In this document: in pieces, positions 26,302 through 32,911 of the stretch
Layout of the letters: every line of letters begins with the position of its first letter
Numbering within the stretch: position 1 is the stretch's first letter
Made by a program: the position numbers and the translations under genes
The notes under the pieces: generated by a model
What the model was told of the DNA's origin: nothing
Seen by the model: only the letters and a program-made list of their open reading frames with translations
The model's database searches: none
NCBI RefSeq assembly: GCF_021228235.1
Contig: NZ_JAJQRG010000003.1
Location: forward strand, 124,001 to 188,000
Direction of reading: 5' to 3'
Origin: Pseudophaeobacter flagellatus
GTDB taxonomy: Bacteria; Pseudomonadota; Alphaproteobacteria; Rhodobacterales; Rhodobacteraceae
Length of the DNA: 64,000 nt

Positions 26302-26906
26302 GCCATCCCGTCTACTTGGTTGATGATGACGAAGCCGTTCGGTGCGCCCTGAGACTGCTGCTTTCGACGGTTGATATTGATGTCATCACCTTTTCCGATC
26401 CGCAGTCTTTTCTGGCGCAGCTTGGCGGACTTGCTCCGGGATGCCTGATCCTCGATATCCGAATGCCCCTGATTTCCGGTCTAAAGCTTCAAGAGAAATT
26501 GGCGGAAAAAGGAGTGGACTGGCCCACCGTCATCATTTCCGGGCATGGCGATATCGAGGCCTGCAGACGTGCGTTTCGCAATGGCGCCGTGGACTTCCTG
26601 TCAAAACCGGTGGACGAACAAGACCTGATCGACGCAATCCAGAAAGGCAGTGACGCCCTGGAAATGCAGTTGCGGGCCGATCTGGAGCAAGCCGAGGCCC
26701 GCAATCTTCTTGCGACGCTGACGGTGCGGGAGAGCGAAGTGCTGGACCGGATCGCCCAAGGGTTTACCACCAAGCAGATCGCCGAAGGGCTTGGGCTGTC
26801 GCCGCGGACCGTTGAAAGCCACCGTGCTGCAATCGGGGCCAAGCTGGGCACCACCTCGCAGGCGGAAATGACAAGGGCGTGGATCGAAGGGGGCGTTTCT
26901 CCGTAG
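26298..26906 (+). CDS. FixJ/NarL-type response regulator
   Basis: The 202-residue protein has a receiver domain with Asp10/Asp11, phosphoacceptor Asp53 (LILDIRMP) and Lys103 (LSKPVD), and a LuxR-type HTH (about 138-196; LTVRESEVLDRIAQG, LGLSPRTVESHRA). The frame opens at 26184, but the ATG at 26298 overlaps the kinase stop and follows AGGGAGG. Its partner is the upstream kinase. A perfect 20 bp palindrome at its own stop codon, before the hbpS-like gene, is a candidate binding site. Confidence 0.93.
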   Translation: MSHPVYLVDDDEAVRCALRLLLSTVDIDVITFSDPQSFLAQLGGLAPGCLILDIRMPLISGLKLQEKLAEKGVDWPTVIISGHGDIEACRRAFRNGAVDFLSKPVDEQDLIDAIQKGSDALEMQLRADLEQAEARNLLATLTVRESEVLDRIAQGFTTKQIAEGLGLSPRTVESHRAAIGAKLGTTSQAEMTRAWIEGGVSP

Positions 26907-26917
26907 AACTACGGAGA
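26898..26917. promoter_or_regulatory. 20 bp perfect palindrome ahead of the HbpS-like gene
   Basis: TCTCCGTAG-AA-CTACGGAGA spans the response-regulator stop codon, 76 bases before the HbpS-like start. A further CCTACG half-site lies at about 26928-26934. Symmetry and position suit a NarL/FixJ-type regulator operator; an mRNA hairpin is the alternative. Confidence 0.5.
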
Positions 26918-26992
26918 GGGCGGGGAACCCTACGAATTTTGCGGGTCCGTTTTGGATCTTAAACAGTCTTCATCAATCATGAGGAGACAAAC

Positions 26993-27475
26993 ATGATCCG
27001 CAAACTGACCCTTGCTGCTGCTTTTCTGGCTCCAGTTTCCGTTGCTGCCCAAGAGCTGCCGACCGCGCCTTATCTGCCGCTTGAACTGGCCACCCAGGCC
27101 GCCCAGACTGCCCTCGCGGCCTGTGCCGCTGATGGTTACAAAATCAGCGTTGCCATTGTTGCCCGGGATGGCGCGACCAAGGTGCATCTGAAGGCCGACA
27201 ATTCCGGCCCCCACACTGTGGGCAGCGCCCAGGGTAAAGCGTTTACTTCGGCCTCAATGGGGCGTGACACTGCAGGTTTGGCCAGTTTTATTGGCGAGAA
27301 CCCGCAGCATGATGGCCTGCGCTATATGGACAGCCGTATCGTCATCCAGGGCGGTGGTCTGCCCATCAAGATCGGTGGCGCGCTGGTTGGCGGCATCGGG
27401 GTAGGTGGCGCTCCTGGCGGCCACCTTGACGAAGCCTGCGCACGCGCCGGGCTGGATGCAATCGGCGCCGAATGA
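26993..27475 (+). CDS. Secreted HbpS/GlcG-like heme-binding family protein (DUF336)
   Basis: The 160-residue protein has a signal peptide ending VSVAAQ (about residue 20). The mature DUF336 domain shows AAQTALAACAADGYKISVAIVARDGATKV at its start and GGGLPIKIGGALVGGIGVGGAPGGHLDEACA near its end. In Streptomyces, HbpS of this family is secreted and modulates the SenS/SenR two-component system in response to heme and redox stress. Here it directly follows a kinase/regulator pair, a parallel arrangement. The start has a GAGGAG box. Heme binding itself is not evident from sequence. Confidence 0.88.
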   Translation: MIRKLTLAAAFLAPVSVAAQELPTAPYLPLELATQAAQTALAACAADGYKISVAIVARDGATKVHLKADNSGPHTVGSAQGKAFTSASMGRDTAGLASFIGENPQHDGLRYMDSRIVIQGGGLPIKIGGALVGGIGVGGAPGGHLDEACARAGLDAIGAE

Positions 27476-27480
27476 TCGGA

Positions 27481-27512
27481 GAGCAGCCTGCCGCTCTGGT
27501 AGCAGGCTGCTC
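27481..27512 (+). terminator. Stem-loop after the HbpS-like gene
   Basis: GAGCAGCCTGC pairs perfectly with GCAGGCTGCTC (11 bp) around a 10-base loop. No T-run follows, so it may be an attenuator or mRNA end-protecting hairpin before the truncated downstream gene. Confidence 0.5.
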
Positions 27513-27532
27513 TTAGGACAGAGAGGTCTGAT

Positions 27533-27662
27533 ATGATGAAATGTGTTCTGGCTCTGCTCCTGAGCGTCTTTTCAGCTTCGGCGCAGGCGCAGACTGCTCC
27601 CTCAGGGGCCGAGATCGCCAGCTATCGGGGATTGCATCGCACCGCCCATACTGGAGATCTTG
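27533..27662 (+). pseudogene. Ankyrin-like secreted protein, 5' fragment truncated at the repeat
   Basis: The fragment encodes a signal peptide (MMKCVLALLLSVFSASAQAQ) and a mature start TAPSGAEIASYRGLHRTAHTGDLEAF that resembles the entry into an ankyrin-repeat protein. Homology is lost exactly where the right dusA repeat begins (27663). The frame then runs on by chance to a stop at 27730. A complete ankyrin domain would need some 100-200 further residues. The family assignment rests on a short stretch. Confidence 0.65.
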
Positions 27663-28044
27663 AGGCGTTCTGTGATAGTTCCCATGGGAGTTCCTTTCAG
27701 TCACGGGTTTTCCATGGCCGGGACATCTGATCGTTCGGTTTTTTCGGAAGCGGGTTTGATTGGGGTTGAATCCCAAACCGGGGGCGATTGGGCTGAATGG
27801 GGGAAAACCAATGGGGTAGGATTGTTGCCCGGCAGCGCATAATTTGGAGTGCTGGAACTCAGGCGGAAAAAAGTGCTACACGGCGCCGTCGGTGCTACAT
27901 TCTGTAGCACTGCACTCAAAAACGGGGCTAAATCGAGCCGAAACGGGGATAACGCACAAAATGGCGAATCCAAATAATCAAGAAAAATCAGGATTTTCCG
28001 ACGTGCGGCGGGCTGCACGCCTATCCATTGCGCCCATGATGGAT
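27663..28044 (+). repeat. Right copy (B) of the dusA-region direct repeat
   Basis: About 382 bp homologous to 24217-24592, ending at codon 28 of the intact dusA. Both copies include a minus-strand start (ATG at 27685 here, 24239 in copy A) with similar first codons, MGTITERL here and MGAIAKRL in A. This implies that the duplicated unit spans the divergent intergenic region of dusA. Confidence 0.9.
27873..27910. promoter_or_regulatory. Three GTGCTACA half-sites upstream of dusA
   Basis: GTGCTACA occurs at 27873-27880 and 27892-27899 (19 bp repeat spacing) and inverted as TGTAGCAC at 27903-27910. The last two form a palindrome with a 3-base centre. An ACGGCGCCGT palindrome lies between the first two. 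Copy A keeps two sites, while the middle one is changed to GTGCTGCA. Probably a promoter operator; regulator unknown. Confidence 0.5.
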
Positions 28045-29001
28045 TGGACCGACCGCCATTGTCGGTATCTGCATCGTTTGCTCAGTCAGGAGGCGCTGCT
28101 TTATACTGAAATGGTGACCGCGCCTGCTCTGGTACGTGGTGGGGCGCTGCATTTGCTGGATCACAGCCCCGAAGAACACCCGGTTGCGTTGCAGCTTGGC
28201 GGCTCGGAGCCGGCAGAACTGGCGCGGGCGGCAGAGCTTGGCGGCGCGGCGGGCTATGATGAGATCAACCTCAATTGCGGCTGCCCCAGTGATCGGGTGC
28301 AGTCCGGCGCCTTTGGGGCAATCCTGATGCAAAGCCCGGATCTGGTCGCCGAGGCGGTTGCGGCCATGCGCGCCAAGGTTGGCGTGGAGGTCACGGTTAA
28401 ATGCCGCATCGGTGTCGATACACAAGAGCCGCGCGAAATTCTGCCGACGTTTCTGGAGAAGATCCGCGCAGCTGGCTGCCAGCGGGTCACCATCCATGCC
28501 CGCAAGGCCTGGCTGAAAGGGCTGTCGCCAAAGGAAAATCGCGATGTGCCGCCGCTGGACTATGATTTGGTGCACGCGATGAAGGCGGCTTTTCCGGATC
28601 TGCATATTTCGCTGAATGGCGGTATTGATACGCTAGACAGTGCGTTGGAACATCTTGAGCGGGGGCTGGACGGGGTCATGGTTGGCCGCGCGGCCTACCA
28701 TCAGCCGACAGATATCCTGGCGGCGGCGGATGTGCGGATCTTTGGCACTGGCGCGGTGCGGGATCCTTTTGATGTGGTAATGCAGATGCTGCCCTATATC
28801 GAGAGCCAGATGGCGCAGGGCGCCCGGCTGCACCAGATCACCCGGCATATGCTTGGCCTGTTTGCAGGCCGCCCTGGTGCGCGGGCCTGGCGCCGTGTCT
28901 TGTCCGAAGGGGCCAGCCGTCCGAGTGCGGGCCCTGATCTGGTGCTACAGGCGCTGTCACAGGTGCAGCAGGTGCCTCAGCCGGTGTTTTCCGCCAGCTA
29001 A
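27961..29001 (+). CDS. dusA: tRNA-dihydrouridine synthase A
   Basis: The 346-residue flavoenzyme reduces uridines in the tRNA D-loop. It begins with the DusA-type APMMDWTDRHCR motif (24-35) and has NCGCPSDRV with catalytic Cys108, plus HARKAWLKGLSPKENR and NGGI typical of DusA. The frame opens at 27844, but the ATG at 27961 is preceded by GGGGATAAC and yields the usual length; the longer start would translate the operator-like repeats. Its first 28 codons are duplicated at 24508. The 5' region of dusA is a known insertion target of integrative elements. Confidence 0.95.
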   Translation: MANPNNQEKSGFSDVRRAARLSIAPMMDWTDRHCRYLHRLLSQEALLYTEMVTAPALVRGGALHLLDHSPEEHPVALQLGGSEPAELARAAELGGAAGYDEINLNCGCPSDRVQSGAFGAILMQSPDLVAEAVAAMRAKVGVEVTVKCRIGVDTQEPREILPTFLEKIRAAGCQRVTIHARKAWLKGLSPKENRDVPPLDYDLVHAMKAAFPDLHISLNGGIDTLDSALEHLERGLDGVMVGRAAYHQPTDILAAADVRIFGTGAVRDPFDVVMQMLPYIESQMAQGARLHQITRHMLGLFAGRPGARAWRRVLSEGASRPSAGPDLVLQALSQVQQVPQPVFSAS

Positions 29002-29029
29002 AGGCCAGGGTTTGCGGGGGGATGCCTAC

Positions 29030-29272
29030 CTAGCGTTTAAGCCGGGCGGCGCGCCCGCCACGACGCTTGTTCAGCAGCGAGGCGCGCTGCGGCAGATCCG
29101 CCATGACTGCCGCCCGCGCCGATGCGGAGAGCTTGGACCATTTGGTGATTTCTTCGATCGAGCGGTAACAGCCGGTGCAGATGCGGGCCTCGGGGTGGAC
29201 CACACAGATATTGATGCAAGGCGATTGGATTTCATCGCGCTGCCAGACGTTTTTGCCGTTCTCTTCAGCCAT
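29030..29272 (-). CDS. DUF1289 small cysteine-rich protein
   Basis: The 80-residue protein contains the DUF1289 motif SPCINICVVHPEARICTGC followed by YRSIEEITKWSKLS. The conserved cysteines suggest metal binding; the function of the family is unknown. A basic C-terminal tail (KRRGGRAARLKR) follows. The gene overlaps the end of ruvX by 8 bp and is the last of the ccmI-ruvX unit, convergent with dusA. Confidence 0.88.
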   Translation of the reverse strand: MAEENGKNVWQRDEIQSPCINICVVHPEARICTGCYRSIEEITKWSKLSASARAAVMADLPQRASLLNKRRGGRAARLKR

Positions 29273-29738
29273 TTTTCAGATGCCTCATGCGATCCAATGC
29301 GCCCTGCAGAATATATGAGGCGGCGACATGGTCAATCACCTCGGCCCGGCGCTTGCGGGAGGTATCGGCCTCTAGCAGGGCACGTTCGGCGGCAACCGTG
29401 CTGAGCCGTTCATCCCAAAACCCGATGGGCAGCTCGGTCAGCCGCGATAGATTGCGGGCAAAGGCGCGGGTTTTCTGGCAGCGTGGCCCTTCGCTGCCGT
29501 CCATATTCCGCGGCAGCCCCAGAACCAGCCCACCGACTTCGCGTTTGGCGGTGATTTCGAACAGGCGCTCGGCATCGAGGGTGAATTTCTTGCGGCGGAT
29601 GGTTTCCAGCGGCGTGGCGACGGTGCCCATCCGATCGGAAATGGCAACGCCTACGGTTTTGTCCCCAAAATCCAGCCCCGCCAGCGCGCTGAAGCCAGGC
29701 AGGACAGAGGCGAACTCTTCGAAATCGTCGTAGATCAT
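29265..29738 (-). CDS. ruvX: Holliday junction resolvase-like protein RuvX/YqgF
   Basis: The 157-residue RNase H-fold protein has LAGLDFGDKTVGVAISD at the first acidic site, GLVLGLPRNMDGSEGPRC, and the C-terminal DERLSTVAAERAL and DHVAASYILQ segments of YqgF proteins. The family is linked to ribosomal RNA processing and possibly recombination. The true start is the ATG at 29738, overlapping the ccmI stop (ATGA); the longer frame upstream is a ccmI shadow. Confidence 0.92.
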   Translation of the reverse strand: MIYDDFEEFASVLPGFSALAGLDFGDKTVGVAISDRMGTVATPLETIRRKKFTLDAERLFEITAKREVGGLVLGLPRNMDGSEGPRCQKTRAFARNLSRLTELPIGFWDERLSTVAAERALLEADTSRKRRAEVIDHVAASYILQGALDRMRHLKNG

Positions 29739-30982
29739 GGGTTTAGCCCTGCCTGGCTGGCGGCAGCCTTCAACTGCGCCAGCGCGGTTTCGTCTTCTGC
29801 AAAGCGGGTCTTTGCCTCGCTGTAGATGGCGGCGGCGCGGGTGCCCTCGCCCAGAACGCCAAGTGCGCCAATCAGCTGCGCCCATTCTGCGGCGCTACCG
29901 CCTTCGGTGGCCAGACGGTCCGACAGGCGCGCAACCATGCCGCGGATCATTTCCTGGCGGTCCTGGCTGCCCATCTCTTGGGCGGCCTCTATGTCATCGG
30001 CGCTGGGGCCGACCACGGTAGGGGCCACAGCTGCGGGGCCAGCCGCAGGGGAAATGGGGCTGTATTCCACCCCGGCGCGAAAGGCGAGTTCTTCGATTTG
30101 GGACTCGATGCCAGTGATCCAAGGCGCACCCTTTGGCCCCATCCGCAGGGTGTCGGCCCAGATCCGATAGCCAATATCAGGCCGGTTCAGCTGCCCCTGC
30201 AGCAGGCCATAGTAATAGCGGGCCGGGCCGTTCTGCGGATCCAGCTGCAGTGTCCGGTCCAGCAGCTCTTCCGCCTCGGGAGAGACATAGCCACCAGCGG
30301 CCATGATCATCAACTCGGCCAATTCGCCATAGTCTTTGGGGTCCAAATCGCCGTTCATGATCCTGATGTAGGTCTCTTTTGCCTGATAGGCAGCGATAAA
30401 GTTGCCCAGGTTGGCTTCGTGCTGGGCCAAAAGCGCCTGTCCCTGGGCGTCCTGCGGACGTTTGGCGGCGGTCTGGCGCAGCTGCTCTACCAGTTCGGCA
30501 TAGCCGGGTTCGATCTCTTGCGGTGGCAGTGGTGGGATCTCGCTTTCCATCTCGGTCTGACTGGGGCGGTTTTGGGCATAGATATCGGCGGCCTGGATGC
30601 GGGCCTGCAGCCCCATGTCGCCATAGCCCGGTGCCCCGAGCTGCCAATAGAGCCCGATGGTGCCGAGCAGCAGGACGGCGCCGCTCAGCACCACTGCGAT
30701 CCCGCTTAGTGCTTTGGGCTGGGTGCCGCCCTGTGCCTGCTGCTGCAGTTGGGCATCGGCGGCAAGGATCCGGCGCGAGACCTCGGTCCGGATCCGCTGG
30801 GCATCGGATTCATTGATCACCCCGCGCTGAAGATCCTTGTCCACGTCGCTCAGTTGTTGGCGATAGACGCGCAGATCATAGGCAGCGGGTGGCTCATCCA
30901 GCGCATGGGCGCGCAACAAGACCAATCCCAGAAGGGCGGTCACCGCCAGCGCCACAAAGGAAATCAGGATCCAGAATACCAT
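29735..30982 (-). CDS. ccmI: c-type cytochrome biogenesis protein CcmI
   Basis: The 415-residue protein has two membrane helices (about 2-22 and 97-117) flanking a cytoplasmic loop that holds the CcmI pattern YDLRVYRQQLSDVDKDLQRG. A periplasmic TPR-type domain follows (from about 160; GQALLAQHEANLGN, LDRTLQLDPQNGPARYYYGLL). CcmI presents apocytochrome c to the heme lyase. An ATG at 30982 with GGAG spaced by five bases is preferred over the in-frame GTG at 30988. Other ccm genes are not in the window. Confidence 0.92.
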   Translation of the reverse strand: MVFWILISFVALAVTALLGLVLLRAHALDEPPAAYDLRVYRQQLSDVDKDLQRGVINESDAQRIRTEVSRRILAADAQLQQQAQGGTQPKALSGIAVVLSGAVLLLGTIGLYWQLGAPGYGDMGLQARIQAADIYAQNRPSQTEMESEIPPLPPQEIEPGYAELVEQLRQTAAKRPQDAQGQALLAQHEANLGNFIAAYQAKETYIRIMNGDLDPKDYGELAELMIMAAGGYVSPEAEELLDRTLQLDPQNGPARYYYGLLQGQLNRPDIGYRIWADTLRMGPKGAPWITGIESQIEELAFRAGVEYSPISPAAGPAAVAPTVVGPSADDIEAAQEMGSQDRQEMIRGMVARLSDRLATEGGSAAEWAQLIGALGVLGEGTRAAAIYSEAKTRFAEDETALAQLKAAASQAGLNP

Positions 30983-31245
30983 AGTCACTCCGCTTGTTTT
31001 CTTGCCGCCTTTTGCGCCCGGGCGCGCCTCTTCGCAGCTTCTTTTCCATCTATAGGCGCGGGGCGCGGGAAAAAAGGGCTAACTGAGGGGCTGCGCGCTC
31101 CTGTCCCAACAGGGAGGCGGCGTGCGGGGCGGGGTTCTGGCGCGCGGGCATGTCGCATGCATGCAAAAATGCGACGATAAACGGCGCAGGGTAGGCTAAC
31201 CTCTGGGGCATACCTGAGACCAGTCACGAACCATCGGATTCGCTC

Positions 31246-32490
31246 ATGAAACGCTATTCAGCCTTTGCTGTCGCGCGGGAAGCCCTGCGCTATCATACCG
31301 GATGGGAGCGCGCCTGGCGCTCGCCGGAACCCAAACGCCACTACGATGTGATCATCGTAGGCGCTGGCGGCCATGGTCTGGCCACCGCCTATTATCTTGG
31401 CAAGAACTTTGGCATCACCAATGTTGCGGTGATCGAAAAGGGCTGGCTTGGCGGCGGCAATACGGGTCGCAATACCACCATCATCCGCTCTAACTATCTG
31501 CAGGATCCGTCGGCGGCGATCTACGAGAAAGCCCGTAGCCTGTATGAAACCATGTCGCAGGATCTGAACTATAACGTCATGTTCAGCCCGCGCGGCGTGA
31601 TGATGCTGGCGCAGACCGAGCATGAAATCCGCGGTTACAAGCGCACCGCGCACGCCAATGCGCTGCAGGGGGTTCAGACCGAATGGATCGAACCTGCGCG
31701 GGTCAAGGAATTGGTGCCAATCATCAATCTGCACGGGCCGCGCTATCCGGTGTTGGGGGCGCTCTGGCAGGAACGCGCCGGCACCGCCCGTCACGATGCG
31801 GTGGCCTGGGGCTATGCCCGTGCCTGTTCCGACATGGGCATGGATATCATCCAGCAGTGCGAAGTTACCGGCGTGCGTGTCGAAAACGGCCGGGTTGCCG
31901 GGGTTGAGACCTCTAAGGGGGCGATCGACTGCGAAAAGATGGGCATGTTGGTTGCGGGCAACGCCTCGCATCTGGCTGATATGGCGGGCTTCCGGCTGCC
32001 GATGGAATCGGTTGCCCTGCAGGCGCTGGTGTCAGAGCCGATCAAACCCTGCATGGATGTGGTCGTGATGGCCAATACCGTGCATGGTTATATGTCCCAG
32101 TCCGACAAGGGCGAGATGGTGATTGGCGGCGGCACCGATGCTGCCAACAACTACACCCAGCGTGGCAGCTTCCATCATATCGAAGAAACCGTACGCGCCT
32201 TGGTGGAAACCTTCCCTATGGTGTCGCGTCTGAAGATGCTGCGCCAGTGGGGCGGCATTGTGGATGTGACCGGTGATCGCTCGCCGCTGATCTCCAAAAC
32301 GCCAGTGGACAACTGCTTTATCAACTGCGGCTGGGGCACCGGCGGGTTCAAATCCATTCCCGGTTCTGGCTGGGCCATGGCAGAGCTGATGGCCACAGGT
32401 CATTCGCCGCTGACCGAAGAGTTCAGTATGAACCGCTTCAAGGAAGGCAAGTTCATCGACGAGAGCGTCGCCGCTGGTGTGGCGCACTAG
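31246..32490 (+). CDS. soxB: Sarcosine oxidase subunit beta
   Basis: The 414-residue flavoprotein carries the FAD-binding motif VIIVGAGGHGLATAYYLG (residues 35-52) and GTARHDAVAWG, where His183 is probably the residue that binds FMN covalently in this family. It oxidises sarcosine to glycine, passing the methylene group to tetrahydrofolate through the alpha subunit. It heads the canonical order soxB-soxD-soxA-soxG. Length and start agree with known heterotetrameric enzymes. Confidence 0.96.
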   Translation: MKRYSAFAVAREALRYHTGWERAWRSPEPKRHYDVIIVGAGGHGLATAYYLGKNFGITNVAVIEKGWLGGGNTGRNTTIIRSNYLQDPSAAIYEKARSLYETMSQDLNYNVMFSPRGVMMLAQTEHEIRGYKRTAHANALQGVQTEWIEPARVKELVPIINLHGPRYPVLGALWQERAGTARHDAVAWGYARACSDMGMDIIQQCEVTGVRVENGRVAGVETSKGAIDCEKMGMLVAGNASHLADMAGFRLPMESVALQALVSEPIKPCMDVVVMANTVHGYMSQSDKGEMVIGGGTDAANNYTQRGSFHHIEETVRALVETFPMVSRLKMLRQWGGIVDVTGDRSPLISKTPVDNCFINCGWGTGGFKSIPGSGWAMAELMATGHSPLTEEFSMNRFKEGKFIDESVAAGVAH

Positions 32491-32523
32491 CGCTGCAAAA
32501 TTCAAAAGGACGGAGTAAGCACA

Positions 32524-32865
32524 ATGCTGATCCTTGAATGCCCCTACTGCGGTGTCAAAGCCGAAGAAACTGAACTGGCCGCCGGTGGCGAAGCGCATCT
32601 GAAGCGCTTTGGCCCCGGCTCGGATGAGGATCAGTTTCATGACTATCTGTTCATGCGTGAAAATCCCAAGGGCGTTCATTTTGAACGCTGGCGCCATGCC
32701 AATGGCTGCGGCAAGTGGTTCCACGCCGCGCGCTGCACCACCACGCTAGAGGTCTTTGGCACCTATAGCGCCCAGACCTATGAACCGCCGCAAGAGATCA
32801 AGGACAAGGTCACTGCCAAACGCCCCGGCTGGAGCTGGCGCGAGTTTTCGGACGGTGCCAAATGA
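32524..32865 (+). CDS. soxD: Sarcosine oxidase subunit delta
   Basis: The 113-residue subunit starts MLILECPYCGVKAEETE, with the CxxC half of the zinc site, and continues with DYLFMRENPKG, ERWRHANGCGKWFHAARCTTT, which supplies the remaining His and Cys ligands. It stabilises the heterotetramer. It lies 33 bp after soxB with GGAG in its leader. Confidence 0.95.
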   Translation: MLILECPYCGVKAEETELAAGGEAHLKRFGPGSDEDQFHDYLFMRENPKGVHFERWRHANGCGKWFHAARCTTTLEVFGTYSAQTYEPPQEIKDKVTAKRPGWSWREFSDGAK

Positions 32866-32911
32866 TCCGCCTCGCTGACACACACGCCTTTATTTTGAAA
32901 GGTCAGACCAC

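Noticed and set aside
27844-27960. Upstream start for dusA giving 385 residues
   Set aside because: The extension would translate the palindromic operator-like repeats, lacks a ribosome-binding site and exceeds the family length.
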